A DNA stretch of 64,000 nt from Phaeosaccion multiseriatum. Its lineage: Eukaryota > Ochrophyta, other classes. The first letter of the stretch is position 1; each line of letters starts with the position of its first letter. This document shows positions 10,124 through 20,449 of this stretch, piece by piece. The position numbers and the translations under genes were made by a program. The notes beneath the pieces are model-generated. The model was not told the origin of the DNA. It saw only the letters and a list, made by a program, of their open reading frames with translations, and ran no database searches. The stretch is from NCBI GenBank assembly GCA_965112735.1, contig OZ218950.1:620001-684000 (forward strand), read 5' to 3'.

Positions 10124-10763
10124 CTACTCTTCCGGCTGCCCATCTGCTGCTACTGCCGCTGTATCACCAACTGCTGTGTCACCACCACTGGCGAGGGCGG
10201 CCTTGTGATCATGGAGGTGTATAACGGCCTTCCCGTCGTCCACGTGTCCCTTCATCAGGCAAATTACCTCCCCGTGCGGCCACGTGTTGCTCAGACCGGC
10301 CACCAGCTGGGGCAGGATGGGATGGCAGTGGATGGGGATGGAGGGGGGGGGGGGGGGGCAAATGGGAAAAAAAGGGGGCGGGGGGGGGGGGGCGAAGGAG
10401 AGAGAGGATGAGTGCTTACACTTCGAGGTGGAAGAGAAGGACATGGAGGGAGAGAGAGATAGAGTTATCCCTCCATCATACAACTGCCGACGGCTTAGCG
10501 CTAAGCAGGTGGTGATACATAGCATATGCATAGTAGATGGAGATACATTACATGCGCTAACATGAGTGTGCCTAGGCTACAGAATGATTACATACCTCTC
10601 GCAGGAAGGAGCGCAGCGCGGCCCCGCACGTACTTCCCTCGGACCATCCACTGCCATCCCCCCCCCCCCCTCCTCCCCCGCCCCTGTGTCCATGGTCTAT
10701 CCCCCCTCAGCAACGCCCACACGGGCGAGGGATTCGAATGAACAACAGCGTGTCTATGGATGA
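10124..10763 (-). pseudogene. Gene B copy 2, exons 1-5 deleted
   Basis: The final exon (10124-10306, 183 bp) and part of intron 6 are intact. Near 10600-10680 the sequence passes from exon 6-type (ccatccactgccatcccc) into the 5' exon 6-like duplicate type (ccatggtctatcccc). The poly-Glu tract and everything from exon 1 to most of exon 6 are missing. This is the expected product of recombination between the two exon 6-like segments of gene B. It cannot encode the full protein. Confidence 0.8.
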
Positions 10764-11137
10764 TTCAGGGATTAGTAGCAGCTCCTCGCACTCTCAGGAG
10801 GATGCTGGTGCCGGGCCCGTGATGGGCGGTGCTGACTCGGAGTGAGCCCCTACCTCGCGCGAACGAAATCTTGAGCCCTCATTTACACTCTTGTTTGTAA
10901 AGAAGCTCACCACTGCACATAGAAATACATCACAATTCACACACAGCACGTTCATAAGCCTCCAAGTCACAGTTACTCGGCCCCTTCCACAGCAGTGAAG
11001 CGATGTGGGTGGCGACTGTTTTCATCAAGGTCCATCACGTGTATTGACTCACTCCACTCTTCACACCCATTGCACACACCAAGCCTCAAGCTTCACCACG
11101 GCGAAGGCGATACGGCGGACGGAAGGCCATCGGGTCA
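10764..11137. other. Spacer between ZfR copy 4 and gene B copy 2
   Basis: Conserved spacer, same type as 8195-8612. No gene seen. Confidence 0.5.
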
Positions 11138-12547
11138 CTAAATCCCAAGTCCCGAGGTATCAGCAGCAGGGCCCTCCACACGCACGCACGCTCGCAGCGC
11201 CTTCCGTCCGCGACTCTTCTTCTCACTCGCCGTCACCATACTCTCCTCCAGCACCGCCCACTCCTCCTTCAGCTTGTCGTCATCATCATCCCCCCCTGCT
11301 CCTCCTGAGCGATAGCGGCGGTAGGCAGACACAAAGCCTCGGATCGTGCTCTCCAGGCTCGCCCCCTTCCTCTTTGTGCGCACAGCGAGGTGGGGCAGCA
11401 GCAACACTTTACTCCGGCCCACAGCCACCACCACGCCATTCGATAGCTCCCTGTCCCGACGGCCGCAGAAGGCCGTGACAGCATCAGCCCCGCCATCTTC
11501 CAGCCCTCTCCACAGGCCACAGGGCACTTGAATCTCGTCCCCGACATGAAGCCCCAGCCCCGCAAGCAAACCCACCCCATTCCCATCCTCCAGTGCCTCC
11601 TTCCTCTCCTCCCCTCCCCCAGCCATTGAAGGGGCGCATTTCGCCCTCTTCCTTCCTCTCCCATTGATGTCCGTCGCAGCTCCTCGCTTGGGCACAGGCG
11701 TACAACGGGCAATCTCCTCCTTCTGCTCCGCTCCCTCCCTCTTCACTCGTGCATGCCTCTTGCACATCCCCCCTTGCTTCCGTTGCTTTTCGCACCCCTC
11801 AACAGTACACCTCTTCCGTACCACCACCGCTCCGTGAGCCACGCAAAGTCCTCCTCGGACCCGTACCTTATCGCACCCCTCAACAGTACACCTCTTCCGC
11901 ACAGCCCCATGGGCCTGGCAAAGTCCTCCCTGCCTCGGGTGCTTGTCGCACCCCTCAACAGTACACCTCTTCACCACAGCTCCATGGCCCTGGCAAAGTC
12001 CCCCCTGCTTCGGGTGCTTGTCGCACCCCTCAACAGTACACCTCTTCACCACAGCCCCGTGCTCAAGGCAAAGTCCTCCTTGGATCCGTACCTTATCGCA
12101 CCCCTCAACAGTACACCTCTTCACCACAGCTCCATGGGCCTGGCAAAGTCCTCCCTGTTGCGACTGCTTCTCGCACCCCTCAATAGTACAACTCTTCACC
12201 ACAGCCCCGTGGGCCTGGCAAAGTCCTCCCTGTCGCGACTGCTTCTCGCACCCCTCAACAGTACACCTCTTCACTACGGCTCCATGGCCCTGGCAAAGTC
12301 CTCCCTGTTGCGACTGCTTCTCGCACCCCTCAACAGTACACCTTTTCGGTACCACCACAGCCCCGTGGGCCTGGCAAAGTCCTCCTTGCTGCCGATGCTT
12401 CTCGCACCCCTCAACATTACACCTCTTCCGCACAGCTCCATGGCCCTGGCAAAGTCCTCCCTGCTTCGGGTGCTTGTCGCAACCCTCAACAGTACACCTC
12501 TTCCGCATTCTCACAACTCCGCGCCCTTCAAACAATCCTCCTTGCAT
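11138..12547 (-). CDS. ZfR copy 4: ten CTVEGC units, intact frame
   Basis: Longest uninterrupted ZfR frame (469 codons, ten units). Two units vary the core (CNVEGC, CTIEGC) but keep all zinc ligands. The final unit has GGMCKRHARVKREG, followed by the NLS-like RGRKRAK and the same C-terminal domain as the other copies, ending EGPAADTSGLGI. Compared with copy 3 it has twice as many fingers with an almost unchanged C-terminus, showing that finger number changes by whole units. The first ATG is at 12508; the frame opens at a GTG (12547) preceded by a stop, so an upstream exon is possible. Confidence 0.8.
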   Translation of the reverse strand: MQGGLFEGRGVVRMRKRCTVEGCDKHPKQGGLCQGHGAVRKRCNVEGCEKHRQQGGLCQAHGAVVVPKRCTVEGCEKQSQQGGLCQGHGAVVKRCTVEGCEKQSRQGGLCQAHGAVVKSCTIEGCEKQSQQGGLCQAHGAVVKRCTVEGCDKVRIQGGLCLEHGAVVKRCTVEGCDKHPKQGGLCQGHGAVVKRCTVEGCDKHPRQGGLCQAHGAVRKRCTVEGCDKVRVRGGLCVAHGAVVVRKRCTVEGCEKQRKQGGMCKRHARVKREGAEQKEEIARCTPVPKRGAATDINGRGRKRAKCAPSMAGGGEERKEALEDGNGVGLLAGLGLHVGDEIQVPCGLWRGLEDGGADAVTAFCGRRDRELSNGVVVAVGRSKVLLLPHLAVRTKRKGASLESTIRGFVSAYRRYRSGGAGGDDDDDKLKEEWAVLEESMVTASEKKSRGRKALRACVRVEGPAADTSGLGI

Positions 12548-13010
12548 CTCCTTCGCGTTTCTTCAAAAGAATACAAGTGCTCCCCCGTGGACAAGAAGGC
12601 TCTTACAGCCCTTCCTTCACTGTCTGTCGTGGTCAAGAGAAGAGAGAGAAGTCGAATGCTTATGTGCCAAGTTCAAGGCCTCCAACCCGCGCATCGGCTG
12701 AAGACAAAGGAGGATAGATCCCCTTGCGTCCAGCCCAAGTCTTGGAGAAGAGGAGGAGAGAAGGTTGTAAAAGAGGGAAGAGAGGGGAATTAAGGGATGG
12801 GAGGGAGAGAAAGAAGGATGTGTGAAGGGCGGGGCCCAGGAACATCTAGTTTCAGTTTCAGCGTATTGGATCTGGACGAGGAGCCCAGCTCGGAGTCCCA
12901 CAGAGCTCCCCCCCGCAAACACTCTCCGAGGGGTTCGGGGCTTTACGAGGCCCAAAGACTGAGGACGATACAACGCTTGCCTTGTGTCAAGAACAAGAGC
13001 TTCCTCACAA
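12548..13010. other. Spacer between gene B copy 3 and ZfR copy 4
   Basis: Same spacer type as 3899-4376, with a short deletion that removes the gataatcaaaag segment near 12780. No gene seen. Confidence 0.5.
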
Positions 13011-13800
13011 CTACTCTTCCGGCTGCCCATCTGCTGCTACTGCCGCTGTATCACCAACTGCTGTGTCACCACCACTGGCGAGGGCGGCCTTGTGATCATG
13101 GAGGTGTATAACGGCCTTCCCGTCGTCCACGTGTCCCTTCATCAGGCAAATTACCTCCCCATGCGGCCACGTGTTGCTCAGACCGGACACCAGCTGGGGC
13201 AGGATGGGATGGCAGTGGATGGGGATGACGGGACGGGGGGGGGGGGGCAAAGGGGAAACAACGGGGGGCGGGGTGAGTGCTTTAACTTCGAGGTGGAAGA
13301 GAAGGACATGGAGGGAGAGAGAGAGAGAGTTATCCCTCCATCATACAACTGCCGACGGCTTAGCGCTAAGCAGGTGGTGATACATAGCATATGCATAGTA
13401 GTTGGTGATACATTACATGCGCTAACATGAGTCTACCCAGGCTTAAAGAAAGACTACATACCTCGCCAAGGAAGGAGCGCAGCGCGGCCCCGCACGTACT
13501 TCCCGCGGGCCATCCACTGCCATCCCCCTCCCCCTTCTCCCCCTCCTCTTCCTCCTCCTGCTCCTCCTCCTCCTCCTCCTCCTCCTCCTCCTCCTCCTCC
13601 TCCTCCTCCTCCTCCTCCTCCTCCTCCTCCTCCTCCTCCTCCTCCTCCTCCTCCTCCTCCTCCTCCTCCTCCTCCTCCTCCCCCGCCCCTGTGTCCACGC
13701 TCTCGGTGACCATGGTCTGTCCCCCCGCAGCAACGCTGTCGGCCACACGCGCGAGGGCTTCCCAGAAGTCGAACAGCGTCAGGACTCCGTTCTGGGGCGG

Positions 13801-13864
<64 letters not shown>

Positions 13865-16159
13865 AGACGACGCATGCCCCATGATTTGCATGACATGCAT
13901 AGATTCATTTAGGTTAGGGGTACAGCAGCAAGAATACTCATGAGGGGAGAAGTAAGGTTCCTCCCTCCCTCCCTCCCTCCCTCCCTCCCTCCCTCTCTCC
14001 CTCTCTCCCTCCCTCCCTCCCTCCCCTCCCTCCCCTCTCCTCCCCTCCCCTCCCTCCCTCCCTCCCTCCCTCCCTCTCCCTCTCTCTATCTCACCTCGTC
14101 TCTATCCCTAAGCTCGTCCACCACATAGAGCCTGCTTGCGAGGAAGCACTCCTTGGCCACACTCGGGTCCAAGCGGTCGGGGCCGATGCCTGCGTGGGCG
14201 AGTAAGCTGTACAGCAGGTGGTGATACAGCAGTCACAGAACACGCACGACACCAACGTTCGGCATACCATTCGATCCAATCATTTCGAAGCAGGGCGAAG
14301 CAAGCAAGTGGGCAGGGCAGAGTAGCGATGAGCGGCAGGGGGGATTCAGAGCGGCTCTTTCACAGCTTTCAGAGCACATTCACAGTGTCAGAGCCTCAGA
14401 CTGCTCGACCGAAATGGTCTTGAGACAAGCGGTCGCCTAAGGGTTTGAGTTTGAGTGTAAAGGAGGGAAGCGAAGCGGACACTGACACTGGCCGCTGGAC
14501 ATGACATGAACACTGACACTGGCAGGCAACTGCCCCGGCCATTCCACAGGCACTGGGTCCTGGCACTGGCCAAAGCACTGACACTGGACACTGACCTGCC
14601 CCAGTCCGTGAGTGAGAAGCGCTGCAGCACCTTTTTCACCACGCCGCGCCGCCGCCGGTCCATCTTCAGAGATAAATTGTTGATAGGGTACACCTGTTGG
14701 TCATTCGCCATTCGGTTAGTCATTTGTTGGTTGGCTGGTTGGTCCTTCGGTTGGTGATTCGGGTGGTCGCTTGTTTGTCTTTCGGGGTAAGCAAGTCGGC
14801 CTTGTACGGAGGACGCCACAGGATACACACACACCCATTGACTCACTACCCACCCACCTACTGACTTGCTACATACCTTCCAGAGCGCCTCGACGAGTCC
14901 TCCGTGCTCTCTCATCACCTTGTCCACCCCCCGTGTGTATAGCCTCGCCTCTCGGTAGGCGTCATGGTCGGCCTTTGCGCTGACGGGAAGGCGCTCCTCC
15001 ATGCAACACAGCAGAGCTCGCAGGCCCTGCAGAAGGCTGCTTTGGCTCTGACTCTGGCTTGAGGGAGGGAGGCTGGAGCTGCTGCAGTTGCTGTTGTTGT
15101 TGTTGTTGTTGTTGGAGGTTACGATTCCTCCCTCTCCTCCTCCTCCTCCTCCCACTGCCTCTTCCCCTCCTTCTACGGCTGCTGCTGCTGCTACTACCCC
15201 ATTCGCCACCGACGTAGACGTGGATGTCCGGTTGGCTTTCAAGGCTGCCGCCTTCAAACCCCCTCCTCCTTTCTTGCTGGGCTGTTTCTGACTGCGGTAG
15301 ATGGCAGCAGATGTGCGCACGAGCACCTCGAGCCATTGGGGCTCCAAGAGGTGGGCTTCAGAGAACTCCGCGAGGGTCTGAATGTCTTGGGTAGCCTCGC
15401 CGTCCTGGAGGGAGGGAGGGATGGAGGGGGGAGGAGGAGGAGGAGGAGGAGGAGGAGGAGGAGGAGGAATGCGCGTGTAAAAGTGAGAGATTGGCGTTCG
15501 TGCGTGCGTGCGTGCGTGCGTGCGTGGGTCCTGACCTTGTTCATGACTGCGATGAAGACTCTCTCGAGCTCATTGGCAAGCTGCTTGGGGGCCTCGGGAC
15601 ACACACACTGCGTGAACAGCAGGAACTGGGGGGGGTATGGCAGTGGATGGGGAGGAGGAGCAGCAGGAGGAGGAGCAGCAGTTGGTTATAGAGCAGAGTG
15701 GAAACATACATCCCCTTTCCTTCCTTCCTTCCTTCCTTCCTTCCTTCTGTCACTTGCTCCCGACCATTTGATGTGCTCCCATCCACTGCCATCCCTCCCC
15801 CTGTCCACCCCACTCCCTCCCTCCCTCCCTCTCTCCCCACCCTTCCTTCTCCCTTACCTGCTCGCGACTCAATTGATATGCCCCGGACACCGGCTCGCCC
15901 GTAGTGCCCCCTAAGCTCACAAAGTGATCAAAGGTACTTAATATCATCTTGAACGAAGCCCTCAGCACCCCCTCCACCTCCATGGACTCCTCCTCCACGG
16001 TTGCCTCTCCACTCGAGACGCGCTTGTTGCCCGACGCCACGAACCTCCACCACCGATCGTGCATCAACACCCGGGACCAGGTCACTGTGAAACGGTGGGC
16101 CATGACCCCGTCGGCTCGGTTATACACGTCGCCGGCGCCTCTCTTGCACCCTCCTCCTC

Positions 16160-16195
<36 letters not shown>

Positions 16196-16733
16196 GTGCT
16201 GTTGTATCGCCAACTGCAGCATCACTAGGTGCCCCTCTGGAGGTGATGCTGTTGCTGGAGGAGTTCTGAGCCGTGGCCTTGCGTTCCAAACCCTTCCCAG
16301 GGGGCCCTCTTACGCCGCCGTTTGTGACACTAGGACCACTGCAAGTGGTGGTCACGTTGTTGTTCGTGCTCGTGTTGGTGATACTCCCACGCCGCAGCAG
16401 ACCCCCTGTGCCATCACTACCCGCCCCTGCTCGTCCGTACATGAGGCCATCCAAGGCCAGCTCCCATGGTCTGTTTGGGTCTCCTCCTCCTGCGATACCC
16501 AAGCCTCCCCCCCCCACTGCTTCGAGACCGCTCCTGGGAGGGGGGTGAACTTCAATCGGCCGTCTCTCTTCCCAGGGGGGCACGACAAAGCCGACGAAGG
16601 GGCAGGGAGGGGGGCGTGGCGCTCCCTCCCCACTCTCTCTACTGTCTCTCTTGTTGTGATGAGAGGAAGTCAGAGTGATAGAAGGAGCGCAGCGCGGCCC
16701 CGCACGTACTTCCCGCGGGCCATCCGCTGCCAT
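13011..16733 (-). CDS. Gene B, copy 3 (seven exons, intact)
   Basis: The best reference copy of gene B. Exons in transcript order are 16733-15858, 15625-15536, 15404-14877, 14693-14596, 14206-14095, 13791-13462 and 13193-13011. Every junction has GT and AG, and exon lengths 90, 528, 98, 112 and 183 equal those of copy 1. Exon 1 is 12 bp shorter (fewer Ala codons), and exon 6 is 330 bp against 261 because the GAG tract is longer (about 44 Glu). All length changes are multiples of three. Product unknown; the exon 5-6 junction gives FLASRLYVVDELRDRDE followed by NGVLTLFDFWEALARVAD. It lies between two ZfR copies on the same strand. Confidence 0.72.
13560..13680 (-). repeat. GAG (poly-Glu) tract in exon 6 of gene B copy 3
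   Basis: An almost pure trinucleotide repeat of about 40 units, read as Glu on the minus strand. The matching exon 6 lengths are 87, 110, 133, 75, 97, 81 and 113 codons in the successive copies, all in frame. Confidence 0.9.
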
Positions 16734-17223
16734 CTCCCTCCCCCTCCTCCTCCCCCTCCTCCCCCGCCCCTGTGTCCATGGTCTATCCCCCCTCAGCAAC
16801 GCCCACACGGGCGAGGGATTCGAATGAACAACAGTGTGTCTATGGATGACTCAGGGATTAGTAGCAGCTCCTCTCACTCTCAGGAGGATGCTGGTGCCGG
16901 GCCCGTGCTGGGCGGTGCTGACTCGGAGTGAGCCCCTACCTCGCGCGAACGAAATCTTGAGCCCTCATTTACACTCTTGTTTGTAAAGAAACTCACCACT
17001 GCACGTGGAAATACATCAAAATTCACACACAGCACATTCAGAAGCTCCCAAGTCTCAGTTACTCGGCCCCTTCCACAGCAGTGAAGCGATGTGGGTGGCG
17101 ACTGTTTTCATCAAGGTCCATCACGTGTATTGACTTACTCTACTCTTCACGCCCATTGCACACACCAAGCCTCAAGCTTCACCACGGCGAAGGCGATACG
17201 GCGGACGGAAGGCCATCGGGTCA
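16734..17223. other. Spacer between ZfR copy 5 and gene B copy 3
   Basis: Conserved spacer, same type as 8195-8612. No gene seen. Confidence 0.5.
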
Positions 17224-17951
17224 CTAAATCCCAAGTCCCGAGGTATCAGCAGCAGGGCCCTCCACACGCACGCACGCTCGCAGCGCCTTCCGTCCGCGCC
17301 TCTTCTTCTCACTCGCCGTCACCATGCTCTCCTCCAGCACCGCCCACTCCTCCTTCAGCTTGTCGTCATTATCATCCTCCCCTACTCCTCCTGAGCGAAA
17401 GCGGTGGTAGGCAGACACAAAGCCTCGGATCGTGCTCTCCAGGCTCGCCCCCTTCCTCTTTGTGCGCACAGCGAGGTGGGGCAGCAGCAACACTTTACTC
17501 CGGCCCACAGCCACCACCACGCCGTTCGATAGCTCCCTGTCCCGACGGCCGCAGAAGGCCGTGACAGCATCAGCCCCGCCATCTTCCAGCCCTCTCCACA
17601 GGTCGCAGGGCACTTGAATCTCGTCCCCGACATGAAGCCCCAGCAAGCAAACCCACCCCATTCCCATCCTCCAGTGCCTCCTTCCTCTCCTCCCCTCCCC
17701 CAGCCATTGAAGGGGCGCATTTCGCCCTCTTCCTTCCTCTCCCATTGATGTCCGTCACAGCTCCTCGCTTGGGCACAGGCGTACAACGAGCAATCTCCTC
17801 CTTCTGCTCCGCTCCCTCCCTCTTCACTCGTGCATGCCTCTGGCACATCCCACCTTGCTTCCGAAGCTGCTCGCACCCCTCAACAGTACACCTCTTCGCC
17901 ACAGCTCCATGGGCCAGGCAAAGTCCTCCTCTGACACGATGCTTGTCGCAC
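17224..17951 (-). pseudogene. ZfR copy 5, 3' part, cut by the DIRS-like element
   Basis: Holds the last complete zinc-finger unit (CTVEGCEQLRKQGGMC), part of the preceding unit (CDKHRVRGGLC) and the C-terminal domain. The frame is broken by loss of about five bases near 17640 (other copies read cagccccgcaagc, here cagcaagc). The 5' side stops at 17951, inside a unit, where the DIRS-like element begins. The rest of the gene lies at 21718-22012 and 22323-22769. Confidence 0.8.
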
Positions 17952-17956
17952 TCCCC

Positions 17957-19252
17957 CGGCACCGCCCCTCTGACGGTGCCGCGCACACTCCAACCCACCC
18001 GATTCTCTATCTCCCCGCGGTAGATACCAATGGGTATCCCTCGAATATCTCCCCACTGAGTCCACCAGTCCCCCGGGGCGGGTGGGTGGGAGAAGATTCA
18101 CCGCGTTAGCTGCTTTCAGGGCAGCGACTCCTATCCTCACTTCCACTCCACCGCACCACACCACGGACCTCTTATGCCACACCCTCAAGTTTCTAAACCT
18201 CCCCCTCCCTTGCCAGTCCGTGAAAAGTCGTTTTCCCACCGGGGTACGAAAACTCCCCTTTCACGGCCTTCTCGGTCGGGTACCTCCCCACATTCACAAA
18301 TGCCCACACAATAGTATTACAATTAGGTAAAAGGGGGTACTTGCCAGTCGGAAGTTAGAGAGGAGGACGAGTCTTTGCGCACCCGGCACCGCCCCTCTGA
18401 CGGTGCCGCGCACACTCCAACTCAACTGGAATTCCAGTCCCTCAACTCGTCCCTCCGGCTCGCCTCTCCCCCCCATCACCTTCCCCTCCCCCCCACTATC
18501 CCATTACACTCCGCATCCCCAGTCTTTGTCTGCCCCCGCCTCCTTCACCCCCAAACCCTGGTCCCACATCCTCGCCCCCCCTACTGTAACAATATCCCCC
18601 CTTCGCGCTAGTATCTCCGACACCCTATCCGACTCCTGCACGTTCGGCCGGATGTACCGCATGAACGCCTTGCTCTTCCACCTCCCTTCCACTTGAATCG
18701 TCGAATCTGACGCCCCCCTTGCTGCTAGTGTCGTTGCACCCCCAACACGAAAAGAATGCAGCGCATGTCCTGAGGGATCAAGTCCCAAGGCCGACCCCAC
18801 CCTCCTCATCTCCTTCGAGACCTCCGTCCGTTTGAAGCACGTCCAGCCGCCCTTACCCCACCACGCTGACAGTGGCAGCGTGCCCGTGACCTGACCCCTC
18901 CCTTCGCCTTCGTCCTGTAAGTCCAAGACGCGCTGAATAAGCTCCAAGGCCCCTTTTCCCTTGTCCACTCGCCTCCTACACAGCACCGCTCCCACCCTCA
19001 TCTGATCGCCCTTTGACCCTTTGAATCGTATCTCCACCCTGTCCGCCATGTGCCGGTACTTCAATGTGACTCTGCAGCTCCCCTTGAAGAAGTGGAGATC
19101 CTCTCGCGTCAGACCAAAAGTTGGATGGACCTTCCCCGTTTCATCGTAACCCCACAGTTCACTGGCACGTAGCAGAAAGAAGTAGGATAGACCCATACCA
19201 CACCACATTGCCTCCCCTCTCACCCCCACACCCACATTCCCCTCCACTGACT
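17957..19252. repeat. Direct repeat R1 of the DIRS-like element
   Basis: Near-identical to 20418-21717. It includes the YR catalytic domain, its 3' flank and two copies of the ggcaccg hairpin. The repeat ends precisely at the minus-strand tcagtggagggg, where R2 joins host sequence. Confidence 0.8.
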
Positions 19253-19724
19253 AGAGCATGTCCCACGTGAACGGCTGTCGCACGGTGTTCATCCCCTTGC
19301 TCCCCATCCCCTGTTGCCTCTTCATTCCCTTCTTCGTCGCAGCCACCAGATAATGTGAGGTCGGCAGCTCCACACCCCTCATCATCCGGTGGTAGTACGC
19401 CACTCCCGAGATTTTCGATGCCACCGTGTCGACAGCATCTCCCATCTCCGCGAATCGGTATGCAGCGAACGCCGAAACAATCTCAGCTGCACGACCTTCG
19501 TCCACATTCTTCTCAATCCACACCCCCATCCCCACCGCTTCACAGTACTTCACCCACGCCCTCCAATGTGACGTATATGCTCCTTGAGACCCCGGCGCAA
19601 TTGCTGCTCGTGCATACTGTCGCGCAAGGTCCGTGTACAAAGCTCGTTTGCCTCCTTCCCCAGCTCCAAGCGCCGCCAGCTCCTCCCCCCTTTGCCCCTT
19701 GCTCGTTGATCCTCTGAATTGCAC
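18504..19724 (-). pseudogene. Tyrosine recombinase (YR), interrupted by one stop
   Basis: Integrase for the cDNA of a DIRS-like element. Codons 19724-19251 give an N-terminal core-binding region (ALYTDLARQYARAAIAPGSQ, then SHWRAWVKYCEAVG). After a single in-frame TAG (19251-19253) the same frame continues to 18504 with the catalytic domain: LLRASELWGY (first Arg), HSFRVGGATTLAARG (the H-x-x-R pair) and FMRYIRP (nucleophile Tyr). The catalytic residues are all present. The stop sits exactly where the 1.3-kb direct repeat starts, so it may be a by-product of recombination rather than a random mutation. Confidence 0.85.
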
Positions 19725-20028
19725 TCAGATTATCTCCCCTGGCCAACACCGGTGCTCCCTTCTTCTCCCCCTTGATCCCCAACTGAACCACCACCAGCTC
19801 CGCCATCACCACCATCGCCAACAGTTCCAGGAGGTTGATTGACACCCTCCGATGATTGGCCAGCTTGTCTCCACCATCACCCTCCTCCCCCACGAAACGT
19901 CCTTCCATGCTCACTCCGTCGACCTCCTCCATCCCCAACCTCCACCACCAGCCCAGCTCCTCACAATAGCCTCCAATTGCCTGCTTTGATGCGTCCGTGT
20001 ACCACGCCATCACCGAACCACTTCCCAC
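19540..20028 (-). pseudogene. RNase H domain of the DIRS-like element
   Basis: Shows WYTDASKQAIGGYCEE with the first catalytic Asp, INLLELLAMVV with Glu, and LARGDNLSAIQRINEQG with Asp. These fit the DIRS-type RNase H that follows the reverse transcriptase. Its 3' end overlaps the recombinase frame. It is joined upstream to a truncated RT and has no usable start of its own. Confidence 0.75.
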
Positions 20029-20449
20029 TCTCCAGCGCCACCATCACTTGCCGAAAAGCTGACTTGACATCCAGTTTGCTCAAGACGATGTGCTGCCCCG
20101 GGTATTTCGCCCGAAGACACCACACCAGCTCGATGAGAGCCCGAAGTACCCCGCCGCACAAGCTCTCGGGCAAACTATCCGCCGACGACCGAGCATTGAT
20201 GCTCGCCGCGCCAAAAGTCAGGTTCCGAGCCTTCCCCTCTTCCCACCGTCGCTGCATGCTAGTCAACACGCCTGAGCTCCCACCCCAATGCCCCCTGCAC
20301 CAGGCCCCTCCCCAGTACCCACTGTACCAAGGCCCACAGACCGCACCCCAATGCTCCCTGCACCATGCCACGCCCCAGTACCGACGAGTTAGAGAGGAGG
20401 ACGAGTCTTTGCGCACCCGGCACCGCCCCTCTGACGGTGCCGCGCACAC
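19961..20449 (-). pseudogene. Truncated reverse transcriptase of the DIRS-like element
   Basis: Contains RT motif A (VLSKLDVKSAFRQV), preceded by SINARSSADSLPESLCGGVL. After FRQVMVALESGKW the sequence passes within a few codons to the RNase H. The block with the catalytic YxDD motif and the palm-thumb region is therefore missing. This copy cannot reverse-transcribe itself. The first 20 codons derive from the element's hairpin repeat. Confidence 0.75.

Noticed and set aside
11138-12547. Regular about 75-bp repeats that could suggest a noncoding satellite
   Set aside because: The repeats keep one open frame with all zinc-binding Cys and His residues, and unit length changes are multiples of three. 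They are coding.
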